Shown here: positions 1 to 7,152 of the stretch, piece after piece
Layout of the letters: each line of letters begins with the position of its first letter
How positions within the stretch are numbered: position 1 is the stretch's first letter
Assembly (NCBI RefSeq): GCF_002272245.1
Contig: NZ_NPDD01000222.1
Span: 1 to 44,018 of the forward strand
Reading direction: 5' to 3'
DNA: 44,018 nt
Source of the DNA: Bacillus sp. 7884-1
GTDB lineage: Bacteria > Bacillota > Bacilli > Bacillales > Cytobacillaceae
Program-made: the position numbers and the translations under genes
The notes under the pieces: generated by a model
The model's input: only the letters and a program-made list of their open reading frames with translations
The model's database searches: none
What the model was told of the DNA's origin: nothing

Positions 1-109
1 GGAAAAAGCAAATAATATCTGGATTTATAAGTCGAAATCAGTGCAAATGAGAAATTCACTGCCTTATAATTAGGATAATAAAATCTATTAAATAAGGGGT
101 AATAAATAA
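1..109. other. Left edge, leader of sipase gene
   Basis: No gene is visible here. A TATAAT hexamer at about 64-69 could be the -10 box for the signal peptidase gene, but I see no convincing -35 box at the right spacing. An AAGGGG ribosome binding site precedes the ATG at 110. Confidence 0.4.
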
Positions 110-649
110 ATGAATGATCATACTAAAAATGAAATAAAAAGCTGGACGAAGTCCATTTGTATTGCATTAGGAGTGGCATTTGTCGTTAGATCGTTTATTT
201 TTGCTCCCTATATTGTAGAGGGTGCTTCGATGGAGCCCACATTACATAATAAAGAAAAAATCTTCGTGAATAAATTTACTTTAACGGACAATTTTAAAAG
301 AGGAGAAATTGTCATTATTAAAGGTGAAGAAGAAAATTATGTGAAGAGGATTATTGGTATACCAGGAGATACGATTGAAATGAAAAAGGATCAACTTTTG
401 ATTAATGGTGTACATTTCAAGGAATCATATCTATCTCAAAATCGTAAACTAGCTGAACAAATGGGTAGTCTGTTAACAGGTGACTTTGGACCAGAAATTG
501 TACCTAAGAACTATTATTTTGTTATGGGGGATAACAGATTACATAGTATGGATAGTCGGAATGGTTTGGGTTATATCCAAAAAGAAACGATTGTTGGAAA
601 ACCTGAATTTGTATTTCTGCCATTCACCCAAATAAGGAATATTAAGTAA
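110..649 (+). CDS. sipT: Type I signal peptidase
   Basis: Membrane-bound serine/lysine endopeptidase that cleaves signal peptides from secreted preproteins outside the cytoplasmic membrane. One N-terminal membrane anchor is visible (about residues 14-33). The catalytic serine sits in GASMEPT (S40) and the general-base lysine in YVKRIIGIPGD (K79); the conserved GDNR..S.DSR box follows near residue 144. At 179 aa it is the normal length for the short Gram-positive Sip (SipS/SipT) group. ATG preceded by AAGGGG. It stands alone and is convergent with the next gene. Bacilli carry several paralogues, so the exact symbol is uncertain; the family assignment is firm. Confidence 0.93.
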   Translation: MNDHTKNEIKSWTKSICIALGVAFVVRSFIFAPYIVEGASMEPTLHNKEKIFVNKFTLTDNFKRGEIVIIKGEEENYVKRIIGIPGDTIEMKKDQLLINGVHFKESYLSQNRKLAEQMGSLLTGDFGPEIVPKNYYFVMGDNRLHSMDSRNGLGYIQKETIVGKPEFVFLPFTQIRNIK

Positions 650-671
650 TGAAAATGTTTAGGTGACATAT

Positions 672-702
672 AAAATGACGTGTGTTTGGCACACGTCATT
701 TT
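672..702. terminator. Bidirectional terminator
   Basis: Perfect 13-bp inverted repeat (AAAATGACGTGTG / CACACGTCATTTT) with a 5-nt loop and A/T tracts on both flanks. It lies between the convergent signal peptidase and DUF2383 genes and can serve both. Confidence 0.9.
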
Positions 703-703
703 G

Positions 704-1129
704 TTATAGATAATGCCGTAACTGCTCAACCTGTCTTCGACTTGTATCAATGACTTCTTCCGCAAGCTGCCTGCTTTCAGGATCAAGGTCGCCCCTAACA
801 AGTTCCTCAGAATATTGAACTCCATAATGATCTAAGCCTTTCAAAGCGTCCTCAATCATTTCATTTGTATCATTCGGTAGCATGGCCTTGTGCATAAAGC
901 TATGCATCGAGCCTGAGAATCCTTCACCGTCCGCAGGAATGCCGCCTAAATTTTGAATTCTCACGGCCAGTTTCTGTGCATTCAGCTTTACTTCCTGCTG
1001 CATGAATTGAAAGACTCGCTTTAATTCTTCATCCTCAACCTTGTGTATATAATGTTCAAAAGACCGTATGCCCATATATGTTCCTCTTAATAAAGTATTT
1101 AATTCCTCAATAATGACCTCATTTGACAT
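704..1129 (-). CDS. DUF2383 (PA2169-type) four-helix bundle protein
   Basis: 141-aa soluble, all-alpha protein. The layout (LNTLLRGTYMGIRSFEHYI, then EVKLNAQKLAVRI, then a second helical pair with GLDHYGVQYSEEL) matches the ferritin-like DUF2383/PA2169 family, whose molecular role is not established. Start chosen at the ATG at 1129 because AAGGAAG lies 7 nt upstream; an in-frame ATG six codons earlier overlaps that ribosome binding site. Glutamates and histidines (FEHYIHKVEDEE, LDHYGVQYSEE) could bind metal as in other ferritin-like bundles, but that is inference. Single-gene unit. Confidence 0.75.
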   Translation of the reverse strand: MSNEVIIEELNTLLRGTYMGIRSFEHYIHKVEDEELKRVFQFMQQEVKLNAQKLAVRIQNLGGIPADGEGFSGSMHSFMHKAMLPNDTNEMIEDALKGLDHYGVQYSEELVRGDLDPESRQLAEEVIDTSRRQVEQLRHYL

Positions 1130-1260
1130 TCTCACACTTCCTTTCATTCTATTTTGACACGATGGTAGGATATTTTATTCGAGATATGGTCGTAATTCAT
1201 CCATATTGAATGAAAAAGGAATCTTACGCAATCGATTATGGGATTGCTTCGTCTAATGGG

Positions 1261-1284
1261 AAAAGGACCAAAGCTTGTCCTTTT
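1261..1284 (-). terminator. Terminator of cell-wall hydrolase gene
   Basis: Inverted repeat AAAAGGAC / GTCCTTTT just past the stop codon of the hydrolase gene; the loop contains the palindrome AAGCTT. Reading on the minus strand the stem ends in TTTT. Moderate strength. Confidence 0.6.
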
Positions 1285-1286
1285 GT

Positions 1287-1901
1287 TTATTTTTTAAAGA
1301 CGTGTTGTCCAATTACCAGTGTGGTTGCTCTCGAATCGAGCCATCGGCTGGTTGCGGTAGTGGGATTGTAGAAAAATACGGCTCCTGTGGCTAATTGTCT
1401 TTTATCAGTAAGAGCAGCTTTTACAGCTTGTATCGATTCTTCATCGGCGGGTTTATCTATTTGACCATTTTTCACAGGTTGAAATTGACCAGGGGCATAT
1501 ATCACATCCTTAATAGTGTCGGGAAATTGAGGGCTTTCGACTCTGTTCAGTACTACACAAGCTACTGCAATTTTCCCCTCTAATGGTTCTGTTTGTGCCT
1601 CAGCTCTTACCAATCTTGCTAGTAAATCTATTTCAGCATCTGAGAGATTGGTGTTCACAGGCTCTTTTTGGATGGTTTCCTTGGGTCTAGTAGAGTTAGT
1701 AGGAGTATTGATTTTTTGACCTATGTAAATTAGATTTAAGTTTGAAATTTGTGGATTCGCATCCGCTAGTTCTTGTAAGGTTAACTGATGATCTCTTGCT
1801 ATACTCGACATGGTGTCTCCGGGCTTTACGTCATAAGCAAAAGCAGGAGAAGCAAATAATAGTGAGACAGTCAAAGTAAGTAACGAAATAAGCTTTTTCA
1901 T
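1287..1901 (-). CDS. Secreted LysM cell-wall hydrolase, SleB/CwlJ-like
   Basis: Exported peptidoglycan hydrolase. Residues 1-22 form a clear signal peptide ending in SPAFA|YD. A single LysM module follows (about 23-66: YDVKPGDTMSSIARDH, then NLIYIGQKI). A linker leads to a Hydrolase_2 (SleB/CwlJ-type) domain at about 87-204 starting LSDAEIDLLARLVRAEA, where the glutamate of RAEA is the expected catalytic residue. Domain order and 204-aa length resemble B. subtilis YkvT and other spore-cortex-lytic-type enzymes. ATG with GGAGGA 8 nt upstream. The domain family is associated with spore germination, but several members act in vegetative cells, so the developmental role is open. Confidence 0.87.
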   Translation of the reverse strand: MKKLISLLTLTVSLLFASPAFAYDVKPGDTMSSIARDHQLTLQELADANPQISNLNLIYIGQKINTPTNSTRPKETIQKEPVNTNLSDAEIDLLARLVRAEAQTEPLEGKIAVACVVLNRVESPQFPDTIKDVIYAPGQFQPVKNGQIDKPADEESIQAVKAALTDKRQLATGAVFFYNPTTATSRWLDSRATTLVIGQHVFKK

Positions 1902-2270
1902 AATTTTAGTCCTCCAAGTTGGTTTAATGTATATAAATCTATTACTATGAAGTGAAAAAATAGAATAGTATTACAGTTAAGTTACATGGATAAGACAATT
2001 AAAAGTCTATTGATGTGAGGAAATACCAGATTGATAGATTGTGGACTGGAATTCAACAAGATCGTAGGGAGGGAAACGGTTTACGAAGCCAAACTCTCGA
2101 GAGGCAAAGCGGTTGTCAAGAAACAAACAAAAACCATGTGAATCTTTTATATTAAAGTTACAAAGGATAATTTTAGTGATCATGTGGCCAAAGCAAATAA
2201 GTTTGTTTCCTGTATTTCTATTGTTACTATTGAAATATACCCTTTAAAAAAGAAAGGATTAATGTAAATA
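1902..2270. other. Intergenic stretch, possible decayed coding remnant
   Basis: No intact gene. On the plus strand one frame stays open from about 2019 to a TGA at 2142-2144 and then continues open to a TAA just before the next gene. The conceptual translation has ordinary protein composition (for example ETVYEAKLSRGKAVVKK, then IKVTKDNFSDHVAKANKF) but no start codon with a ribosome binding site, and I cannot name a family. It may be the decayed 3' part of a gene. The 3' end holds the AAAGGA ribosome binding site of the next gene. Confidence 0.3.
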
Positions 2271-3272
2271 ATGGGAACTATTAATATACCTGTATCAGTC
2301 TTAAATCTCGCCCCAATCCGTGAAGGAAAGAATTCGCAACAAGCGATTGAGGAAATGCTGAATCTTGCTCAAGCAACGGAAGCAATGGGCTACCAGCGCT
2401 ACTGGATTGCCGAGCACCACAACACTCCGACACTTGTAAGTTCTGCAACACCGATATTAATCAAACATACCTTGGAGCATACCAAAACAATCAAGGTTGG
2501 TTCTGGCGGAATTATGCTGCCAAACCATTCGCCGTTGGTCGTAGCGGAACAATTCGGTACAATGGCAACGATTTATCCAAATCGAGTTGAACTTGGACTT
2601 GGACGCGCACCTGGAACCGATATGATGACTGCCAGTGCATTGAGACGTTCAAAAAATGATTCAGTTTATACCTTCCCTGAGGATGTTCAGGCATTACTTA
2701 CCTATTTTGGACCGGAAGAGCACCAAGGATATGTAAGAGCCTATCCAGGTTTAGAAACCAATGTACCAATTTATATTCTGGGTTCTTCCACAGATTCGGC
2801 TTATTTAGCGGCAAGCTTAGGTCTGCCATATGTATTTGCTTCACACTTTGCACCTAAATTCATGGGAGAAGCCATTTCGATTTATAGGGAGAGGTTCCAG
2901 CCTTCTGAGTATTTGGATAAACCATATATGATGGTATGTCTAAATGTCATTGCAGCAGAAAGCGATGAAGAAGCGAAATACCAACAAACCACCATGCAGC
3001 AGTTTTTCCTAAATGTTGTCCGTGGTTCACGTAATCCATTACAGCCGCCAGTTAAAAGTATGGATGGTATTTGGAACCCAATGGAGGAGGAAATGGCGAA
3101 GTCTATGTCCAGCGTGACTTTGTTAGGAAGTAAAGAAACAATTCGTCAGCAGCTAACTAGCTTCCAAAACCGTTATGCTGTGGATGAAATCATGGCAGTG
3201 TCTTACATTTATGATCCGGAAAAACAAAAACGTTCTTATGAAATATTTAAAGAAGTGGTAGAAGGCAAGTAG
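2271..3272 (+). CDS. LLM-class flavin-dependent oxidoreductase
   Basis: 333-aa bacterial-luciferase-like monooxygenase expected to use reduced flavin (FMNH2) supplied by a separate reductase. The start IPVSVLNLAPIREG, the YWIAEHHNTP segment, the IKVGSGGIMLPNH stretch and the RVELGLGRAPGTD signature are those of the YceB/YddN-type subgroup of Bacillus luciferase-like proteins (MsnO8/LLM group). Complete, with no signal peptide. ATG at 2271; the AAAGGA motif is about 11 nt upstream, and a one-codon ATG-TAA lies between them. Monocistronic, followed by two hairpins. Substrate unknown. Confidence 0.87.
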   Translation: MGTINIPVSVLNLAPIREGKNSQQAIEEMLNLAQATEAMGYQRYWIAEHHNTPTLVSSATPILIKHTLEHTKTIKVGSGGIMLPNHSPLVVAEQFGTMATIYPNRVELGLGRAPGTDMMTASALRRSKNDSVYTFPEDVQALLTYFGPEEHQGYVRAYPGLETNVPIYILGSSTDSAYLAASLGLPYVFASHFAPKFMGEAISIYRERFQPSEYLDKPYMMVCLNVIAAESDEEAKYQQTTMQQFFLNVVRGSRNPLQPPVKSMDGIWNPMEEEMAKSMSSVTLLGSKETIRQQLTSFQNRYAVDEIMAVSYIYDPEKQKRSYEIFKEVVEGK

Positions 3273-3291
3273 TTTCATTACATTCCAAGGT

Positions 3292-3337
3292 TGATTGTGC
3301 CCGAATCTTGGCTGGGCGACTATTTGGGGCACAATCA
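3292..3337 (+). repeat. Inverted repeat after LLM gene
   Basis: Perfect 11-bp inverted repeat (TGATTGTGCCC / GGGCACAATCA) with a long loop, lying just ahead of the true terminator. It has no T tract; it may be a 3' stabilising stem. Confidence 0.5.
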
Positions 3338-3343
3338 TGAAAT

Positions 3344-3391
3344 AGTGAAAAAATGGCGTTTGAATCTACGTCATTTTTTCACTATTTTTTT
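3344..3391 (+). terminator. Rho-independent terminator of LLM gene
   Basis: 16-bp stem AGTGAAAAAATGGCGT pairing with ACGTCATTTTTTCACT (one mismatch), 8-nt loop, followed by ATTTTTTT. Confidence 0.85.
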
Positions 3392-3453
3392 GGAAAAAAC
3401 CATTCATTCACGTCACCATCCATTGTCTCATAGGATACATTAACAAATGCGGG

Positions 3454-3966
3454 GTGATTTGGGTGAATATTTGGGTGAAAGCAGGTATTTTACTATATCT
3501 TTCACTACTGTTTTTCGGGAGTTTCATAGCTATTGGTGTAGTTTGGACAGGAACACTAGACGACAAATTCCCCTTTATTGATGACATCAAAATTTTCTTG
3601 TATTATTTCTTCGCTGGATCTATCGGGGGTTCCCTGCGGCATTTGTACATGTTCTGTTCCCACTATATGAAAGATGAATTGAATGACTATCGACTATGGA
3701 TTATGTACATCTTCTATCCAATATTCGCGACCGGAACAGCGATAGTGGCAGTTACCTTAATTCAAAGTGGAATCTTACTAATCGAATTCGTCGACTTCGA
3801 AGATACCCCTTATGCACAAATTAGCTTTGCTTTCTTCGTTGGATTTGGATTCAACCGCTTCGTAAACAAACTAAACGCACTGTCAAAAGACATATTCAAA
3901 ACCAATCAGCAGCAAACAATAAACACCGAAGAAAATAACGACAATAGCCAGAGTCCTAGTAAATAA
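3454..3966 (+). CDS. Four-helix integral membrane protein, unknown function
   Basis: 170-aa protein not recognised as a characterised family. Four hydrophobic segments are visible: about residues 6-30, 44-66, 82-108 and 114-134, then a polar C-terminal tail rich in N, Q and E (residues 140-170). Charged residues between segments 2 and 3 (HYMKDELNDYR) suggest a cytoplasmic or exposed loop. GTG start at 3454; the upstream Shine-Dalgarno is poor, and a second in-frame GTG three codons later is possible. The 3' end of the coding region forms half of its own terminator stem. Confidence 0.6.
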   Translation: MIWVNIWVKAGILLYLSLLFFGSFIAIGVVWTGTLDDKFPFIDDIKIFLYYFFAGSIGGSLRHLYMFCSHYMKDELNDYRLWIMYIFYPIFATGTAIVAVTLIQSGILLIEFVDFEDTPYAQISFAFFVGFGFNRFVNKLNALSKDIFKTNQQQTINTEENNDNSQSPSK

Positions 3967-3990
3967 GGGCTTCTGGCTGGTTTTGTTTTA
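3946..3990 (+). terminator. Terminator overlapping the stop codon
   Basis: A 12-bp stem (3946-3957 with 3966-3978, one bulge) includes the TAA stop of the membrane-protein gene in its loop region, and GGTTTTGTTTT follows. The last codons are thus part of the terminator. Confidence 0.75.
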
Positions 3991-4017
3991 CGGTGACATT
4001 TATGGTGACAGGCACCA
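3988..4017 (+). repeat. Dispersed GGTGACAGGCACC repeat, copy 1
   Basis: TTACGGTGAC, a 4-5 nt spacer, then TGGTGACAGGCACCA. GGTG..CACC is a short inverted repeat. The same two-part arrangement recurs at 40397-40463, in the opposite half of the window. Confidence 0.7.
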
Positions 4018-4137
4018 TTTATACATTTTCACCTATTTATGCAACTTTTTGTGTATATGAAAATAATTTTCTACGTATATGTTTTATTTATTAACATACA
4101 TATTAACGATTTTCGTAAATAAAGGAGATGGTAACTT

Positions 4138-4803
4138 TTGTGGAATTATCAAGGGTATCAGAATGGGCCGCTAAATCTATATAGTTACTATGTGGGCTAT
4201 AATCCCCCGACTTCGGTGAATCCATTTCCAAGGTTTCCGAGTATTCATAGTTCAGCATTCTTAAGTCCCTTTACGTTTGTGGTAGGGGATGTTACCATTC
4301 AGGAAAATACTTATGTTGGACCGTTTGTAAGTATCCGAGCTGATGAAGGGACTCCATTTTATATTGGAAGGAATAGTAACCTTCAGGATGGTGTCATTCT
4401 TCATGGCATAAAAAATAAATATTTTGAAAAGGACAACAAGAAGTACTCCATTTATATCGGGAACCATGTTTCTTGTGCTCATGGTGCTTTGGTACATGGT
4501 CCCTGCCGGGTGGATGACGAAGTTTTTATAGGATTTAAAGCAATTGTTTATAATGCAATCATTGGAGGAGGATGCTTTATTTCTTCTGGTGCGGCGGTTA
4601 CCAATGGAGTGGTACTTAAACCAAATAGCTTTGTTCCACCTGGCGCAAATGTCGATACACAGGAAAAAGCAAATGTATTAGCCACAGTACCAGGAACAGA
4701 AGAGGAATTTGCTAAAGAGGTACAGCGGGTTAATTCAGAATTCCCTTCAGCCTATTCCTTGTATTTCGGAAAAAATAAATGTTCATGCGGTCTAGCTTGT
4801 TAG
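4138..4803 (+). CDS. Gamma-carbonic-anhydrase-like hexapeptide-repeat protein
   Basis: 221-aa left-handed beta-helix protein of the gamma carbonic anhydrase (Cam/CcmM-like) family, which hydrates CO2 in a trimer with a metal held by three histidines. Expected ligands are present: H89 (LHG) and the H115/H120 pair (CAHGALVHG); R67, D69 and Q83 match conserved active-site positions. A short N-terminal YQGYQNGPLN stretch rich in Tyr/Asn and a C-terminal KCSCGLAC tail with three cysteines are additions to the core; the tail could coordinate metal or form disulfides. TTG start at 4138 is supported by AAAGGAGATGG 9 nt upstream. Carbonic anhydrase activity is likely but unproven; some homologues are inactive acyltransferase-like proteins. 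Confidence 0.82.
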   Translation: MWNYQGYQNGPLNLYSYYVGYNPPTSVNPFPRFPSIHSSAFLSPFTFVVGDVTIQENTYVGPFVSIRADEGTPFYIGRNSNLQDGVILHGIKNKYFEKDNKKYSIYIGNHVSCAHGALVHGPCRVDDEVFIGFKAIVYNAIIGGGCFISSGAAVTNGVVLKPNSFVPPGANVDTQEKANVLATVPGTEEEFAKEVQRVNSEFPSAYSLYFGKNKCSCGLAC

Positions 4804-4884
4804 ATACAGCAAGGAAAAATGGTTATTCTCTAAAAGTGTTTCCAAGGATGACCTTTGCAATTATCCATAAAAGGGGGAACTGAA

Positions 4885-5176
4885 ATGAACTATCGAATTA
4901 TCGAATTATCGAAAAAGAAGCCTTTCATCTAGTAGGAATCAAAAGAGAGTTCCTATCATATTCAATGGCGTAAATCCGGAAATTGCAGCGATGTGGCAAA
5001 GTTTAGATATGGAGAAAATTAACACGCTTAAGCAACTTTCAAATGTCGAGCCAATTGAACTGCTTAGTGCATCGACGAATTTTTCAGAAGGGAGAATGGA
5101 GGGAAAAGGGGAGTTAGATCACTATATCGGTGTGGCAACCACTAAGGAAAGCCCTGCGGATCTAAGCCTTGTGTAA
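4885..5176 (+). pseudogene. GyrI-like effector-binding protein, multiply disrupted
   Basis: Remnant of a small GyrI-like/AraC effector-binding domain gene. ATG at 4885 has a GGGGGAAC upstream and begins MNYRIIE. An 8-bp tandem duplication (TTATCGAA twice, about 4898-4913) then shifts the frame. Removing it restores [12 protein letters not shown] second shift at the AGAGAG run (about 4943-4950) separates this from [20 protein letters not shown], which runs in the frame ending at 5176. The C-terminal third normally found in this family is missing after [14 protein letters not shown]. At least three lesions, so not a plausible functional gene. Confidence 0.8.
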
Positions 5177-5201
5177 CAAAATTGAAATATAATCGCCAAA
5201 A

Positions 5202-5234
5202 AGCCCTCAGTTACACACTGAAGGGCTATTTTTG
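5202..5234 (+). terminator. Terminator after GyrI-like pseudogene
   Basis: AGCCCTCAGT / ACTGAAGGGCT stem (one bulge) with loop TACAC, followed by ATTTTTG. Retained terminator of the broken gene. Confidence 0.8.
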
Positions 5235-5542
5235 TCAGAAACCGTTCACAATATAGACATATATTTTCATAATCTTCAAAATACATTTCGACATTAATTG
5301 GAAGTTTTCTAGTAAAATTCTAATCCAAGTATACTTTAAAATGCAATTTACAGTGAATTTTGTAGGAATTAGTTTGAAACAGTCGACTTTTTTGATTTTT
5401 CAATAAATAATTTGTTTGCTAAAATGAAAATACAATCACAAAAAATATAGAAAATAAGAATTTTATAGATAATAATTAGTAGAATTGTGTAGAAGTATTT
5501 TTGGGAGGGCTCCAATTGTAGTAATAAATAGGAGGGCTTTTT
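5235..5542. other. AT-rich non-coding stretch
   Basis: About 300 bp of very AT-rich sequence with no open frame of note and no clear hairpin. Near its end the string GGAGGGCT occurs twice (about 5504 and 5531); the second copy acts as the ribosome binding site of the small ORF that follows. Confidence 0.5.
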
Positions 5543-5650
5543 ATGTATTTCAAAGTTAGTTTTTGGAGAAGATTAACGAAAAAGCAGAAGTTAAGATTAC
5601 TAAGACAAAAAGCTCACGTGAATTTAATTAGTAAAGATTTTATTGCATAA
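5543..5650 (+). CDS. Possible 35-aa basic peptide
   Basis: Short ORF starting MYFKVSFWRRLTKKQ and ending ISKDFIA. It has an excellent ribosome binding site (GGAGGG, 8 nt before the ATG), about 30% Lys/Arg, and an amphipathic-looking N-terminal part. It is followed about 55 nt later by a weak hairpin with ACACC/GGTGT arms. No family recognised. It could be a real small protein, a leader peptide, or chance; the strong Shine-Dalgarno in an otherwise non-coding AT-rich stretch is the main argument. Confidence 0.4.
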   Translation: MYFKVSFWRRLTKKQKLRLLRQKAHVNLISKDFIA

Positions 5651-5706
5651 GAGAATATATCTTAAGCAAGTTTGTAATTAGACTTAGAATAAATATAGAT
5701 TTAACA

Positions 5707-5737
5707 AAACACCCCCCAAATGGTCGGTGTTTCTTGT
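5707..5737 (+). terminator. Weak terminator hairpin
   Basis: AAACACC / GGTGTTT stem followed by CTTGTTGT. Could end a transcript carrying the 35-aa ORF. Confidence 0.45.
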
Positions 5738-5782
5738 TGTGCCGAATACATCTTGGGCATATATTAGGATTTTAAGGGTTGC

Positions 5783-5812
5783 TTGACCGCAATACAAAAA
5801 ACATGTTACTAT
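5783..5812 (+). promoter_or_regulatory. Promoter of the ArsR-SRPBCC operon
   Basis: TTGACC (5783-5788), 18-nt spacer, TACTAT (5807-5812). Transcription would start near 5819, just at the first arm of the inverted repeats described next. Confidence 0.6.
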
Positions 5813-5853
5813 AAGGTCACTTGATAAACATGTGACCTTTTGATCACATGTTT
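5798..5853 (+). promoter_or_regulatory. Operator-like inverted repeat cluster
   Basis: Two interlocked perfect inverted repeats: AAGGTCAC/GTGACCTT (5813-5820 and 5832-5839) and AAACATGTGA/TCACATGTTT (5826-5835 and 5844-5853). A further AAACATGT lies at 5799-5806 inside the promoter spacer. Position between promoter and ArsR-type gene suggests an autoregulatory operator, or mutually exclusive mRNA hairpins. Confidence 0.6.
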
Positions 5854-5890
5854 TTAGTAATCATCTAACCTTGATGAAAGGGTTGTTGGA

Positions 5891-6664
5891 ATGGATGAAG
5901 AACTTTCAACCGTATTTAAAGCATTGGGACATCCAATCAGAAGGCAAATACTCGATATCCTTAAGCAATCGCCAAGAACCACTGGTGAACTAGACGAATA
6001 TTTTCCAGAAGTCACTAGGTATGCGATTATGAAGCACTTAAAGATCTTAGAGGAAGGCAATTTGGTGGTAGTAAGACGTGAAGGTAAGTTTAAACGTAAC
6101 TTTCTTAACGCGGTACCTCTCCAGGAAATGCATAAACGCTGGGTAGGGAAATATATGCAATCAACGGAGAGCTCCCTCTTAAACTTACGTTCGGCAGTTA
6201 AACAAAAAGGAGAAATTGATAAAATGAGTGAATTTCGTATTGAACAGGAAATATTCATTGATGCACCACGTGCAGAGGTTTTTAAAGCGTTAACGGATAA
6301 TGTGGAGGATTGGTGGGAATTTCGTATCGCTCCAAAAGGAGTAACCTCTCACCTTTCATTGGAACCCGTTCCAGGTGGACAATTTATTGAAAAATGGGAC
6401 GAAAATGATGGAGCCATTTGGGGAAATGTTTATTTTGTAAACGCTCCTGAAGAAATTCGCCTTTTCGGACATCTCGGCATGCAAGGCGCAGTTAACAGTG
6501 CCTATACCTATCGTCTTTTAGAAAAAGAAGGAGGAACGCTGCTTCAGCTTTCTCATACTGCCTCAGGTGTTATTCTTGAACAATGGGAACAAGAGCACTC
6601 AAAAGGCTGGGAATATCTTCTTGGAACATTGCTTAAAAATTACGTAGAAAATAAAGTGGAGTAA
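5891..6664 (+). CDS. ArsR-type HTH fused to SRPBCC (AHSA1) domain
   Basis: 257-aa two-domain protein. Residues about 5-85 are an ArsR-family winged helix (FKALGHPIRRQILDILKQ, then TRYAIMKHLKILEEGNLV, wing VVRREGKFKRN). Residues about 113-255 are an AHSA1/SRPBCC hydrophobic-cavity domain (IEQEIFIDAPRAEVFKALTD through HSKGWEYLLGTLLKNYV). No metal-binding cysteines are seen, so the ligand is probably a small hydrophobic molecule bound by the SRPBCC domain rather than a metal; this is inference. ATG at 5891 with GAAAGGG upstream. It is the first gene of a two-gene unit with another SRPBCC gene 6 nt downstream and sits behind an inverted-repeat-rich promoter, consistent with autoregulation. Confidence 0.85.
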   Translation: MDEELSTVFKALGHPIRRQILDILKQSPRTTGELDEYFPEVTRYAIMKHLKILEEGNLVVVRREGKFKRNFLNAVPLQEMHKRWVGKYMQSTESSLLNLRSAVKQKGEIDKMSEFRIEQEIFIDAPRAEVFKALTDNVEDWWEFRIAPKGVTSHLSLEPVPGGQFIEKWDENDGAIWGNVYFVNAPEEIRLFGHLGMQGAVNSAYTYRLLEKEGGTLLQLSHTASGVILEQWEQEHSKGWEYLLGTLLKNYVENKVE

Positions 6665-6670
6665 ATTGAG

Positions 6671-7111
6671 ATGGTGGATGTAGTAACAGAAATAATTATT
6701 AGCTGTCCTATTTCACAAGTATCAGAATATGCTTCAAACCCTAATAATGCTCCAGAATGGTATGTAAATATCAATTCAGCGGAGTGGAGATCCCCAAAAC
6801 CACTCTCGATAGGTTCTAAAATTGCATTTAAAGCAAAGTTTCTTGGTCGAGAACTTGCTTATGTGTATGAAATTGTTGAACTCATTCCAAGAAAGAAACT
6901 AGTGATGAAAACAGCTCAAGGACCTTTTCCGATGAAGACAATCTATACATGGGAAGAGATGGATGCAAATCAAACGAAAATGACCTTGAGAAATAAAGGG
7001 AATCCGACTGGTTTTAGTAAGTTAATCTCTCCTTTCATGACAACAATGATGAGGAAAGCAAATATGAAGGATTTAAAAAAGATTAAAGAAGTCCTTGAAA
7101 ATAATTTATAA
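6671..7111 (+). CDS. SRPBCC-family (START-like) protein
   Basis: 146-aa stand-alone SRPBCC protein: VVTEIIISCPISQVSEYASNPNNAPEWYVNI at the N-terminus, a central KFLGRELAYVYEIVELIP strand pair and a C-terminal helix (KLISPFMTTMMRKANMKDLKKIKEVL). No enzymatic residues can be assigned. Starts 6 nt after the ArsR-SRPBCC gene with no good Shine-Dalgarno of its own, so translation is probably coupled. Together the two genes suggest a sensor-regulator plus a binding or handling protein for the same hydrophobic ligand. Confidence 0.8.
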   Translation: MVDVVTEIIISCPISQVSEYASNPNNAPEWYVNINSAEWRSPKPLSIGSKIAFKAKFLGRELAYVYEIVELIPRKKLVMKTAQGPFPMKTIYTWEEMDANQTKMTLRNKGNPTGFSKLISPFMTTMMRKANMKDLKKIKEVLENNL

Positions 7112-7116
7112 AATAC

Positions 7117-7148
7117 AAAAAACACCGTCCAAAATGAGCGGTGTTTTT
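7117..7148. terminator. Bidirectional terminator
   Basis: AAAAAACACCG / CGGTGTTTTT stem with 11-nt loop between the convergent SRPBCC operon and the potassium transporter gene. Confidence 0.88.
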
Positions 7149-7152
7149 CGTA

